The notes beneath the pieces were generated by a model that saw nothing but the letters and a program-made list of their open reading frames with translations, made no database searches and was not told the DNA's origin. A stretch of 64,000 bases of DNA. Origin: Acuticoccus sp051016205 (GTDB taxonomy: Bacteria > Pseudomonadota > Alphaproteobacteria > Rhizobiales > Amorphaceae). Every line of letters starts with the position of its first letter. Positions within the stretch are counted from its first letter, which is position 1. The position numbers and the translations under genes are program-made. The stretch spans positions 2,418,001 through 2,482,000 of the forward strand of contig CP136534.1 in assembly GCA_051016205.1 (NCBI GenBank). Direction: 5' to 3'. Below are positions 42,871 through 51,421 of the stretch, piece by piece.

Positions 42871-43546
42871 CGCGCCGCTGCGTTCATAAGACCGGTCGCG
42901 ACGAGCTCTTCTCACCGTCAACCCGGTCTTCGTGTCGACAACGAGATCGCGCATCCAGACGTGGAAGGGATCGGCGTGGCTCCTGACATGCCAATGCAGC
43001 GAGACGCTAACGCGCAGATCGGAACCACGCGGACCTCAACTTCGAAGGTCTGAGACAGATGACGGGCGGCGATCTCATGCACATTAACGAAACTGCGCCT
43101 GCCTCGCACCAGGAATGGCGGCTGTGCGAGGGTTGATATCCCGGCAGCGCTCGTCAGCTTGCTCCTTCCAGCCAGCCAATTTGCCAAATCGAGGTTACCG
43201 GTTCGCCCCCGTGGCGAGCTGGCATCGACTAATCGGCGCAGGGTATCGACCATCCCTGATGCGCCAAGAGCCGACATTTGTTTGTGGATCTTGCGAGCGG
43301 TATGGAGTGAAGAATGCAGACCTTCATCGTTGAGAACAGGATCGGCAGCTTCGCACGCGAAGCCGCCGCACTTGCTGTGATTGCCCGGAGCGATTTCTGA
43401 CGTAGGCTAAGTTTCGGAGAATCGATGGTGGTATCGCTGGCCGATGAGCGGCACTGCTGCCGCATCGCTTCGCGAGTTAACGTGTGGATAGCCGTACCCA
43501 TTCAGGCACGCCCAACGGTGGAATCGACCTCGCCGCAACGTCATGA
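42871..43546. other. Intergenic region with repeat copy and no supported gene
   Basis: A 675-bp stretch with short overlapping frames only. It contains the second copy of the 67-bp repeat, then gagccgacatttgtttgtgg and gcagaccttcatcg, resembling 36195-36250. No gene is supported. Confidence 0.55.
43201..43267. repeat. 67-bp exact direct repeat, copy 2
   Basis: Identical to 38178-38244. In this copy it is followed directly by the gagccgacattt text that marks another dispersed element, whereas copy 1 is followed by different sequence. Confidence 0.92.
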
Positions 43547-43933
43547 TTACTTCGCTGTCGCAAACGGGACCTCTTGGCCGTTGCGATCCGCCAGCCACGC
43601 CCGGCCCCAGTGAGTTAGCGCGTCGATCACAAGACGAAGCTCTTCGCCGAGCGCTGTAAGGGAGTAGACAACTGTCTTCGGCGGAGTGGCAACGATTTCG
43701 CGACGGCGAAGGATGCCGTCCACCTCCAGCTCCTTGAGTTGCTGGGCGAGCATCTTGGCTGAGACACCGTCGAGAGAGCGTTGCAGCGTGTTGAAGCCAC
43801 ATGGGCCGTCGACAAGCAACCGGCGGATAATCAGCACCTTCCAGCGCCCGCCAATGCACTTCAGCGCCTGAAGGGCTGCCTCGTAGGGGCAGTCCTCATG
43901 AGAGTTCTTCGGTCTCGCCAAGGTTACCTCCAA
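43547..43933 (-). CDS. HxlR-family regulator
   Basis: A 128-residue winged-helix protein: CPYEAALQALKCIGGRWKVL, IIRRLLVDGPCGFNTLQRSL, then SAKMLAQQLKELEVDGILRR. It has three cysteines (DCPYE, LKCIG, GPCGF), so redox sensing is possible. It is divergent from the monooxygenase/MBL operon at 43998 with 64 bp between and probably controls it. Confidence 0.9.
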   Translation of the reverse strand: MEVTLARPKNSHEDCPYEAALQALKCIGGRWKVLIIRRLLVDGPCGFNTLQRSLDGVSAKMLAQQLKELEVDGILRRREIVATPPKTVVYSLTALGEELRLVIDALTHWGRAWLADRNGQEVPFATAK

Positions 43934-43997
43934 GTGCGTTCTTCCGCGGCGACCGCGCGCAAATTATGTCGCGTTCAGCAAGCGTGAGGACAAGTCG

Positions 43998-44459
43998 ATG
44001 AAGCTGAGAAGATCCGTCCAAGCCGTCGCTCTGATCCTTTCCCTTTCCGGAGCAACCGCTATGGCCAACACCGAAGACGTCGCGACAACTTTGCCATCCG
44101 TCGATGATCTCATCGCACCAATCCGAGCGATGGTGCGCGATCCCGACAAGGCTTTCGACATCTTCATCAAGATCACGCTCATTCCCGGTCAAGAAGAGGC
44201 GTTCGAAAACGCCTTTGCTTCGCGGATGGCCGCCACGCGGGAGGAGCCTGGCAATATCCTCTTCGAGCTTTCCCGCCATCCGGACATGGCGAATGTTTAC
44301 ATGCTCCACGAGCGCTGGGCGAGCCTTGCTGCGGTGGAACGGCACATGAGCCTGCCTCACATGGCGTCGTTTTGGCCGATCTACTTTCCGATGATCGCGC
44401 GCGTGCCGGAGTTCGAGATTTACGCCACGCGCGACCTCGTGAACGGCTCGCAGCGATGA
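43998..44459 (+). CDS. Exported antibiotic-biosynthesis-monooxygenase (ABM) domain protein
   Basis: A 153-residue protein with signal peptide KLRRSVQAVALILSLSGATA (cleavage near AMA). The mature part is a dimeric ABM/quinol-monooxygenase-like barrel: IFIKITLIPGQEEAFENAFA, NILFELSRHPDMANVYMLHE and RWASLAAVERHMSLPHMASF. It ends in an ATGA overlap with the MBL gene, so both are cotranslated. An exported ABM domain is uncommon. Small quinone or aldehyde oxidation is possible. Confidence 0.82.
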   Translation: MKLRRSVQAVALILSLSGATAMANTEDVATTLPSVDDLIAPIRAMVRDPDKAFDIFIKITLIPGQEEAFENAFASRMAATREEPGNILFELSRHPDMANVYMLHERWASLAAVERHMSLPHMASFWPIYFPMIARVPEFEIYATRDLVNGSQR

Positions 44460-45439
44460 CCCGGTTGAGGACAATAAACCGGCGTACGTTCGGCCTGGCC
44501 GGAGCGTCCACCCTCGCGTTGGCGCCCGGCAGCCTTGCCGCGGCGGCTCAAAGTCCTGTCGATCGAGCGCGCAATTTTGCAACCTACCACTTCGCGGTCG
44601 GGGACATCGGCGCTACGGTCGTGAGCGACGGACAAATCGCCTTCCCGGCCTGGCCAACCTATGCCCCCGACGTCGACGAGGGCGAGGTGTTCGCCGCGAT
44701 GCAGCGACGCGCAATCACGCCGCCCGACTACCTTCTCGACACCAACGTGCTCGTGCTCGACACAGGCTCTCACCGCATCCTCGTTGACACCGGATGGGGT
44801 GCCTTCGCTCCACAGGTTGGCGGGCTGGCGTCCCGCTTGCGGACCCACAACATCGAACCGGAAGACATCGATCTCATCCTCCTCACGCACCTTCATCCCG
44901 ACCATGTCGGCGGCCTGACGATCGCGGATGGCGACCCGGCATTTCCGAGAGCCGATATCGTGGTGCCCCACGCCGAACTCGGGCAATGGCGCGACACGCC
45001 GGACTTCGGGGCCATGACGGTCGGTGACGCCTTCAAAGAAGTGTTCGTCGCCGCAACGAAGCGGGTTTTTGCTCTGGGTTCACGGGTGCGGACCGTCGCT
45101 CCAGGCGAGGAAATCGTGGAGGGTGTGTCTTTCAGTGCTTTGCCGGGACACACGGTCGGGCATGCCGGCGTGCGCGTGGAGTCCGGGTCCGACGCCCTCA
45201 TCCACGCGGGTGACACATTTCATGACCAGGCGTTCGATCTCGATCACCCGTCATGGCGTACGGCGTTCGATCATGACCCCGTCGAGGCCGAGCGAACGCG
45301 CCGCGCACTTCTCGACGGCGCAGCGGCTGACGGATCCCTTCTGATGGCATACCACATGCCCTTTCCAGGCATTGGCCGGATTTCGCGCACCGCCAGCGCC
45401 TACATCTGGCAGCCGGCGCGCTGGCGCCTCAACCCTTAA
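44456..45439 (+). CDS. Tat-exported metallo-beta-lactamase-fold hydrolase
   Basis: A 327-residue protein with a twin-arginine signal (TINRRTFGLAGASTLALAPG). The MBL core has LVLDTGSHRILVDTGWG, the metal motif LLTHLHPDHVGGLTIADG, and later histidines in ALPGHTVGHAGVRVESGSDA and HAGDTFHDQAFDLDHP. It resembles AHL-lactonase-like or quinone-hydrolase-like members; the substrate is unknown. It overlaps the ABM gene by 4 bp, and both are probably under the HxlR at 43547. Confidence 0.9.
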   Translation: MTRLRTINRRTFGLAGASTLALAPGSLAAAAQSPVDRARNFATYHFAVGDIGATVVSDGQIAFPAWPTYAPDVDEGEVFAAMQRRAITPPDYLLDTNVLVLDTGSHRILVDTGWGAFAPQVGGLASRLRTHNIEPEDIDLILLTHLHPDHVGGLTIADGDPAFPRADIVVPHAELGQWRDTPDFGAMTVGDAFKEVFVAATKRVFALGSRVRTVAPGEEIVEGVSFSALPGHTVGHAGVRVESGSDALIHAGDTFHDQAFDLDHPSWRTAFDHDPVEAERTRRALLDGAAADGSLLMAYHMPFPGIGRISRTASAYIWQPARWRLNP

Positions 45440-45461
45440 CGTGCTCTGGCGCTTCGGGTCC

Positions 45462-45965
45462 TCAGAGCGCGATGAGGCGCTCTTTCACGGGTGAGGACTG
45501 GACGATGGACGAGTTCGTGGCGCCGAACGGCACGATCCGGTCGATGACGGATTCCATCTCGGCAACGTCGCGCACATGGGCCCGGGCTACGAAACAGTCC
45601 TCGCCGGAGACGCGGTCGCAGGCCACGATCTGAGGCGTCTCGCGAATCGCCTCGATCATGTTGTCCATCTCGCCGGGCAAAGGCCGCGCCCTGATCAGAA
45701 CCGCTAGGCCATAACCAAGCCGGGCCGGGTCTATTCGCGCGCCGTAGCCGGCGATGATCCCCACATCCTCGAGGCGGCGAATGCGATCGGCAACGCTCGG
45801 CGCCGAGAGGCCGACGCGGCGGGCAAGTTCTGCCCTTGGAATGCGTGCGTCTGCTGCAAGCTCGCGCACGATCGCAGCATCCGTCCGGTCGAGCCGAGTT
45901 CCTTTGAAACGAAGCCCCTCGTCCCGTTTGACCTTACTTCGGGCGTCATTTGTCGCATTTGACAT
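45462..45965 (-). CDS. Lrp/AsnC-family regulator
   Basis: A 167-residue regulator starting at 45965. The DNA-binding part reads LDRTDAAIVRELAADARIPR then AELARRVGLSAPSVADRIRR; the RAM effector domain follows (GYGLAVLIRARPLPGEMDNM, ACDRVSGEDCFVARAHVRDV). It is divergent from the DMT transporter at 46013, only about 47 bp away, a frequent arrangement for amino-acid exporters. Confidence 0.9.
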   Translation of the reverse strand: MSNATNDARSKVKRDEGLRFKGTRLDRTDAAIVRELAADARIPRAELARRVGLSAPSVADRIRRLEDVGIIAGYGARIDPARLGYGLAVLIRARPLPGEMDNMIEAIRETPQIVACDRVSGEDCFVARAHVRDVAEMESVIDRIVPFGATNSSIVQSSPVKERLIAL

Positions 45966-46012
45966 CCTCGATCTCCATATCGCAGTCCTGATCTGCCTTG
46001 CATCATAGTGGC

Positions 46013-46957
46013 ATGAAAGATCAACGCTCGGTGCGTCCTGCCAAAGCACGGTCAGGAGTCATGTCAAGGATGTCGGAGGCAATCCCTCCGCACGTCTGGT
46101 TCGGCGTCTCGGCCGTCTTCCACTATCTCGGGCCGGCCTTTGCCGTCTTGTTGTTCCCAGTGGTCGGTGTCCTTGGCGTCGCTTGGTTTCGCATCGCGTC
46201 AGCGGCCCTCGTCTTTGCGCCGCTCACCAGACCGTGGCGCACCTTCTTGCAGGCCACCAACCGCGAGCGGCTTCTGCTCCTCTCGCTGGGCGGCTGCCTT
46301 GCGGTCATGAACAGCGCGTTCTACTTGGCGCTCGATCGGCTTCCCATCGCGCTGGTGGCAGCCATCGAATTTCTGGGAACCATCGGCATCGCATTGTGGG
46401 GCCTGCGGACGGGGCGCAATTTTCTCGCCCTTGCCGTCGCGATCGCTGGCGTGACGATCTTGATCGACGTGCCCTCGCTCTTGGCGGCGAGCGGGCCGGC
46501 GCTCGCATCCGATCTCCTTGGCCTGTTCTGGGCGGCTCTCAACGGAGCGCTGTTCGTTCTCTACATCGTGCTCGGGCACAAGGTGTCCCGAGGCGACGCG
46601 TCGGGTGGCGTGGAGCGGCTTGGCGCGGCAATGACAGCGGCTTTCATTTTCGTCATGCCCATCGGATTTCTTCAGGCGCTTGATGCCTTCGGCGCGCCAT
46701 TGCTTGTTCTGGCAGGAATTGGCGTGGGGATCTGTTCGTCCGTGATCCCCTATGTCTGCGACCAGCTTGCCATGGCGCGGCTGCCGCGTGCCAGCTTCGC
46801 CCTTTTGCTTTCGCTGCTGCCTGCGACGGCAACGATCATCGGTGTGATCGTCCTTCGCCAGATACCGAGCTTGATCGACGTTCTGGGTGTCGCGCTGGTG
46901 GTGATCGGGGTGGCCGTGCACAAGCCTGCGCCGAAGTCAGCCCGGGTCCGTCAGTGA
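46013..46957 (+). CDS. DMT-family (EamA/RhtA-like) exporter
   Basis: A 314-residue membrane protein with ten hydrophobic helices. The segments FGVSAVFHYLGPAFAVLLFP, ALDRLPIALVAAIEFLGTIG and LARLP-type SVIPYVCDQLAMARLPRASF resemble RhtA-like amino-acid exporters. Starts at 46013, 46061 and 46070 are possible; AGGAG lies before 46061 but very close to it. The adjacent divergent Lrp/AsnC gene supports amino-acid export. The last 20 residues are basic and hydrophilic. Confidence 0.85.
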   Translation: MKDQRSVRPAKARSGVMSRMSEAIPPHVWFGVSAVFHYLGPAFAVLLFPVVGVLGVAWFRIASAALVFAPLTRPWRTFLQATNRERLLLLSLGGCLAVMNSAFYLALDRLPIALVAAIEFLGTIGIALWGLRTGRNFLALAVAIAGVTILIDVPSLLAASGPALASDLLGLFWAALNGALFVLYIVLGHKVSRGDASGGVERLGAAMTAAFIFVMPIGFLQALDAFGAPLLVLAGIGVGICSSVIPYVCDQLAMARLPRASFALLLSLLPATATIIGVIVLRQIPSLIDVLGVALVVIGVAVHKPAPKSARVRQ

Positions 46958-47090
46958 AACTGCAGCGCATAAGCGGCGCGTCGGCGCATTGGGCCCAGTC
47001 CGCAGCTTTCCCCCATGCACCGGGTCAATCGGGTGGGCTGAGCAGACGCGAAGGGGCCGGCGAGCGGAGGATATTGTCGCGCGACGCGCC

Positions 47091-48703
47091 GATTTTGTTG
47101 AAGAAGTCGGCTTGTCGGAAGGTCTGGGTCGTGATTCCGTTTTGCGAAGGTGATTCGCATAGGTGAAGGCCATGATGGGACGCCAAAACGACGACCAGGC
47201 GAAATTGTTCTACGAGTTTTGCGTCGAAGAACGTATCCCAGCAGATCATCTCTTGCGCAAAATCGATCGGTTTCTCGACCTTGGAGCATTACGATCGCAT
47301 CTGGCGCCGCACTACAGTCCGATGGGGCGGCCTTCGATCGGTCCGGAGCTGATGATCCGAATGTTGATCGTCGGCTACTGTTTTGCGATCCGGTCCGAGC
47401 GGAGGCTCTGTGAAGAGGTCGATCTGAACCTCGCCTACAGATGGTTCTGCCGGTTGGGACTGGACGGTCGCGTTCCCGATCACTCTACATTTTCCAAGAC
47501 GCGTCATGGCCGCTTCCGCGACAGCGACGCGTTCCGGCACATCTTTGAGATGGTGGTGGAGCGCGCGATGCGGGAAGGGCTCGTCGGCGGCGAAGGGTTC
47601 GCGGTGGATGCAAGCCTCATCGCCGCAGACGCCAACAAGCAGCGCTCGGCGGCGAGCTCCGATCCGGTCGATCGGCAGGGTCTGGCCACGACACGGCGCT
47701 CGGTGCGCGAATACTTGGACGGGCTGAACGATGCGGCATGGGGCGCAGCCAGCGAAACCGTCCCGAAATTCATCTCCAAGTCGGATCCTGCAGCCCAGTG
47801 GACCGGCGCGCTCAAGGGCCATGCCTTCTTCGCCTACGCCGATAACTACCTATTCGACTTGAAGTCCGCGATCATCGTCGACTTGGAGGCGACCCGCGCA
47901 ATACGTCAGACCGAGGTCGGTGCGGCCAAGACAATGATTGAGCGGACCGAGGAGCGGTTCGGCTTGAAGCCGCGACGATTCGCCAGCGATAGCGCGTACG
48001 GTTCTGCTCAATTTCTCGGGTGGGTCGTGGAGGAGCGCAACATCGAGCCATACGTCCACCTGTGGGACAAGAGCGACCGCCGCGACGGGAACTTCAGTCG
48101 ATCCGACTTCACCGTCGATCCGGCGCAGGATGCTCACATCTGCCCGGCAGGCAAGCTCCTCAAGCGATATCGACGGCCGTTCACCAAACCCCGGCTCGGC
48201 GTCACCAAGGACCAGAGCATCATTTATCGGGCGAGCGAGTACGACGACTGTGCGGCCTGCGCTCTGAAACCATGATGCTGTGATGGTGGCTCGCGCCGAA
48301 GGATCGCCCGGAGCGTCCACGAGGATGCCCGGGACAAGGTCCGACGCCTTTCGGGGAACGCTCGAATATCTCCGGTCACGCCGCGAGCGAAAGAAGGTCG
48401 AGATGTTGTTCGCTCACCTTAAGCGCATCCTGAAGCTGAGCCGTCTGAGGCTGCGCGGTCCATCAGGTGCTCGAGACGAGTTTCTCCTCGGGGCGATCGC
48501 GCAGAACCTGCGCAAGATGGCCAAGTTGAGCGATCTCCACGACGCCAAGACCCCGATCCCGGTTCGAACATGAGGAACCCAGGTAGAAACAACTGAACAG
48601 ACCCCATAAGCGCTCTCAGCAAGCGCTGATCTCGACGACCGGAACTGAGTGCCGGTGAGAGCGAGCCCGAAGTCCCGTCTTCAAGCCGACTTCTTCAACA
48701 AAA
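47091..48703 (+). mobile_element. IS1182-like insertion sequence, decayed
   Basis: About 1.61 kb with perfect 24-bp terminal inverted repeats beginning GATTTTGTTGAAGAAGTCGG (47091-47114 and, inverted, 48680-48703). One broken transposase gene fills it. No target duplication is evident. The repeats are intact although the gene is not, so it could still be moved by a related transposase. Confidence 0.85.
47163..48573 (+). pseudogene. IS1182-like transposase, broken
   Basis: The N-terminal 370 residues run from DDQAKLFYEFCVEERIPADH through FSKTRHGRFRDSDAFRHIFE to GGEGFAVDASLIAADANKQR (catalytic Asp) and PRRFASDSAYGSAQFLGWVV (second Asp). A stop (TGA) follows CAACALKP at 48273-48275. After it the same frame continues as IARSVHEDARDKVRRL, then shifts near 48350 to the C-terminal RSRRERKKVEMLFAHLKRIL, which holds the catalytic Glu. 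One nonsense and one frameshift inactivate it. Confidence 0.88.
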
Positions 48704-48770
48704 TCCGCCAAAACCGGGCCTTGGAGCGGTTTCGGGACAAGACGGATTACCTGACCCGGGAACTAACGCT

Positions 48771-49338
48771 CTAGGTTCCACCGTCCCGTCCCCCAACCTT
48801 GACCACCATCCGCGTCAGCACATCCGTTCCGAAGAGGCGGCGGTGCAGCGTTGCGCCGGCGACGTGCAGGGTGACGAGCCCGCCGAGCAGCGTGGCGACC
48901 GTCGTATGTGCGGTCGCGGCGGCGCGGGCGAGCTGCAGGTCGACGCGCATCGGCGGCAAGGCGGGAAAGCCGAAGAGTTTGATCTCGAAGCCGAGTGCGG
49001 CGAGGCGGACGTAGCCGAGGATGGGCAACACGAGTAGGCAGACGTAGAGCGAGACATGCGTGGTGGTGGAGAGCCCTGGCAGCCCGGTGCGGACCGGCGG
49101 CGCGAGGGCCTCGCTCACGCCCAGCCGGACGCGCAAGCGCATTGCCAACACGCCCACAAGCACCGCGCCGCCGGAAAAAATGCGCCTGGAAGAGCTACTC
49201 GGCGAGGATGGGGCGCGCCTCGTAGAGAAGGGAGTTGAGTATGGCCAGAACGACCTGCCCGAGAACAAGGAGCGCCGTTACCCAATGCAGCAAGCGCAAC
49301 ACAAGGCCATGCTTGGCGGGCGGATGCAGTTCGCTCAT
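48771..49338 (-). pseudogene. Cytochrome b561-like membrane protein, broken
   Basis: The N-terminal helix (GLVLRLLHWVTALLVLGQVV, with a haem-ligand type histidine) runs from the ATG at 49338 to YEARPILAE and stops at a TAG. Just beyond, a run of six T's shifts the frame; with one T fewer and TAG read as CAG the protein continues QLFQAHFSGGAVLVGVLAMR, STTTHVSLYVCLLVLPILGY and TAHTTVATLLGGLVTLHVAG. Histidines in RLLHW, TTTHV, TAHTT and VTLHV suit a di-haem b561. It overlaps the P460 stop by 4 bp (ATGA), so it belongs to that operon. Confidence 0.82.
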
Positions 49339-49841
49339 TCGGAGACTGCATAGGCGTCCGAGGCGCAGGGCGATCGGCCGCCCCGGTTGCAATAGTGAAG
49401 GCTGATCCCCAAAGCGGGCGCCGCGTCCAAGGCGGGGAAGGTATAGGTGAAGTCGGTCTCCGCTGCGCCAGCATGGCAGGAGAGGCAGGAGGCCTGCGGC
49501 CGGGTCGATAGGTTCACGACACCGTTGCCGGAGAAGGAGCCGTATTCCCTCCGCCCGTCGACCTTGAGCTTGTGGAAGACCGTCCCGAGGGCGTCTGGCC
49601 CGCGCCAGGTCTCCATCAGGATGCGGGTGCCGTCGGGCACGGGCGCGCCGGCGACGACCTGGTCGAGCGCGTCCGGCGTCGTCAGCATCCGGCGGAAGCT
49701 GCCGTCCGGTCGGTGGACCTCAGCGTAGGTGACGAAGGTTTCGCCGTAGCGCTCGGTCGCGGGCAGCGTCGCCGCCCAGGCCGCCGTCGCGAAGGCGAGG
49801 ATCGCGCCCGCTGTCACCATGGCGGTCGTTTGCTGCGGCAT
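49335..49841 (-). CDS. Exported cytochrome P460-family protein
   Basis: A 168-residue protein with a signal peptide (VTAGAILAFATAAWAATLPA). The P460 fold is indicated by ETFVTYAEVHRPDGSFRRML, ILMETWRGPDALGTVFHKLK and DGRREYGSFSGN, with the c-type haem site ASCLSCHAGAAETDFTYTFP. P460 proteins use a cross-linked haem to oxidise hydroxylamine or related small molecules in the periplasm. The tail has two extra cysteines (HYCNRGGRSPCASD). The next gene downstream is the b561-like remnant; the beta-propeller gene lies 55 bp upstream. Confidence 0.87.
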   Translation of the reverse strand: MPQQTTAMVTAGAILAFATAAWAATLPATERYGETFVTYAEVHRPDGSFRRMLTTPDALDQVVAGAPVPDGTRILMETWRGPDALGTVFHKLKVDGRREYGSFSGNGVVNLSTRPQASCLSCHAGAAETDFTYTFPALDAAPALGISLHYCNRGGRSPCASDAYAVSE

Positions 49842-49896
49842 ATCGTATCCTCTCCGCTGCCGGCCGCGGCGGGGCGGTGCGGCCGGCGCTTCTGTC

Positions 49897-51264
49897 TCAG
49901 CGCGCGATGGCCATGGAATGGGCGCCGCGGGCGACCGGCACCGAATGCTCTGTCTTGATCAGTTGCGTGTTGCCGGGATCGAGCGGGTCGGTCTGGATGC
50001 GCCAGAAGTCGATGCTCGATCCAGCGCGGCGGTCGTCGAAATGGTCGAAGTTGGCCACCGCGATGTAGCGGCTCGAGTTGTCGAACTGCACCGCCTCGGG
50101 AAGGATGCCATCGTAGCTGAACGTGCCCACTTCGGTCAGGTCGCCGGTCTCCTGATCAAGCGCGGCGAGCGATACAGACGCGTACCACGTGATCCGGTCA
50201 TCGTCGTAGGGCAGATAGCTGCGCTCAAGGTTCGTGGTCGCGACCCAGCGGCCATCGGGCGAAACGGCCAACCCCTCGGGTGAGACACCCGTCATGACGC
50301 GGTCAACGAGGGCGTGGCGGACGGTGCCGTCCTCGCGTTCCTCCGCATTCATGCGCACGGTCACGAGCTGGCCGCGCGGCGCCTCGATCCAGATGCCCGC
50401 GATGTCAGGCCCCCAGTAGAGCGCGTTGGTCACCGCGTGGCTGCCGTCGGGCGTGAAGAGCACGCGGTAGGGTGCACGGTCGATGTCCACCACGTTGCCG
50501 TAGGGCTCGACCGCGAGGTCATCCGTAACGCGGGCGAACTGCATCGTGTTGGCGAACTGGTTGATCCAGACCATCACCTCGCCGTCGGGGTGCCAGTCCA
50601 TGTCCATGATGTTGTCCTCTCCGAGCGCGTAGCCCTTGATGGTGGGCGAGACGGGTTCGGAGAGCGTGCCGTCCTCGGTAACCCGGAAAAGCTGCATGGG
50701 CGTCTCCCCGCCCGAGCCGCCCTCGATGGAGTAGGACACGGCAATCAGGCTCCCCGAGGGATGCACTTCCACGGCAATCGGGCGCTGACCGACGTCAAGC
50801 GTCTGGACCACCTCGGGCGCAGAGGGGTTCGCGAGGTCGACCACCGTCAGGGTCGAGCCGATGGATTTGTCGCCGAACGTGTGCGGCTCGTCATTGTCGG
50901 GACGGGGCGCGAAGGTCTCGACGACGTAGGCGAAGCGGCCGTCCGGGCTGATCTCGACCGCCGCGGGCGGACCGGCGACGGAGTTCGAAGCGAACACCTC
51001 AGCCGCCTGCCAGTCGCGCGGGTCACCCTCCAGCGGGATCACCGCGAGCGTGTCGCGCCCTTCGCGTGGCCCGAGCTGTCCGTCCACATAGGCCGAGGAG
51101 AGCATGTCTGCGTCCTGGACGGAGACGAGGAACCGGCCCTCAAAGTCGAGCTTACCGCGCGCATCGCGAGAGCCGGCCTCCTGTGCACTCGCCGGAAGGG
51201 CGAGCGGAAGAAGGATGGCAAGGGCGGTCGCGGTCTTGAGGGGCGTCAGGGAGAAGGAGCGCAT
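49897..51264 (-). CDS. Secreted beta-propeller protein, LysR-linked (copy 2)
   Basis: A 455-residue exported protein from the ATG at 51264, with GGAG upstream and signal peptide SLTPLKTATALAILLPLALP (cleavage after ASA). Propeller blades repeat as AAVEISPDGRFAYVVETFAP, STLTVVDLANPSAPEVVQTL, IAVEVHPSGSLIAVSYSIEG, MDMDWHPDGEVMVWINQFAN and GLAVSPDGRWVATTNLERSY. It is a paralogue of 30531-31865. The gene heads an operon with cytochrome P460 and b561 genes and faces a LysR regulator. A periplasmic redox or ligand-binding role is inferred from context only. Confidence 0.83.
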   Translation of the reverse strand: MRSFSLTPLKTATALAILLPLALPASAQEAGSRDARGKLDFEGRFLVSVQDADMLSSAYVDGQLGPREGRDTLAVIPLEGDPRDWQAAEVFASNSVAGPPAAVEISPDGRFAYVVETFAPRPDNDEPHTFGDKSIGSTLTVVDLANPSAPEVVQTLDVGQRPIAVEVHPSGSLIAVSYSIEGGSGGETPMQLFRVTEDGTLSEPVSPTIKGYALGEDNIMDMDWHPDGEVMVWINQFANTMQFARVTDDLAVEPYGNVVDIDRAPYRVLFTPDGSHAVTNALYWGPDIAGIWIEAPRGQLVTVRMNAEEREDGTVRHALVDRVMTGVSPEGLAVSPDGRWVATTNLERSYLPYDDDRITWYASVSLAALDQETGDLTEVGTFSYDGILPEAVQFDNSSRYIAVANFDHFDDRRAGSSIDFWRIQTDPLDPGNTQLIKTEHSVPVARGAHSMAIAR

Positions 51265-51421
51265 GGGGACCTCCGGAGCGGCGTTCGATACCCACAAAAT
51301 CGGCACCGGGACCGAACCTTCGATACTCATCCGCGAGAAGTTCGATCACCGTTCCTTATCGAACGTAGTGTTCTCCCCCTTGCGACCCTAGCATTGTGTC
51401 GAACGACGAAAGGTACTGTCG

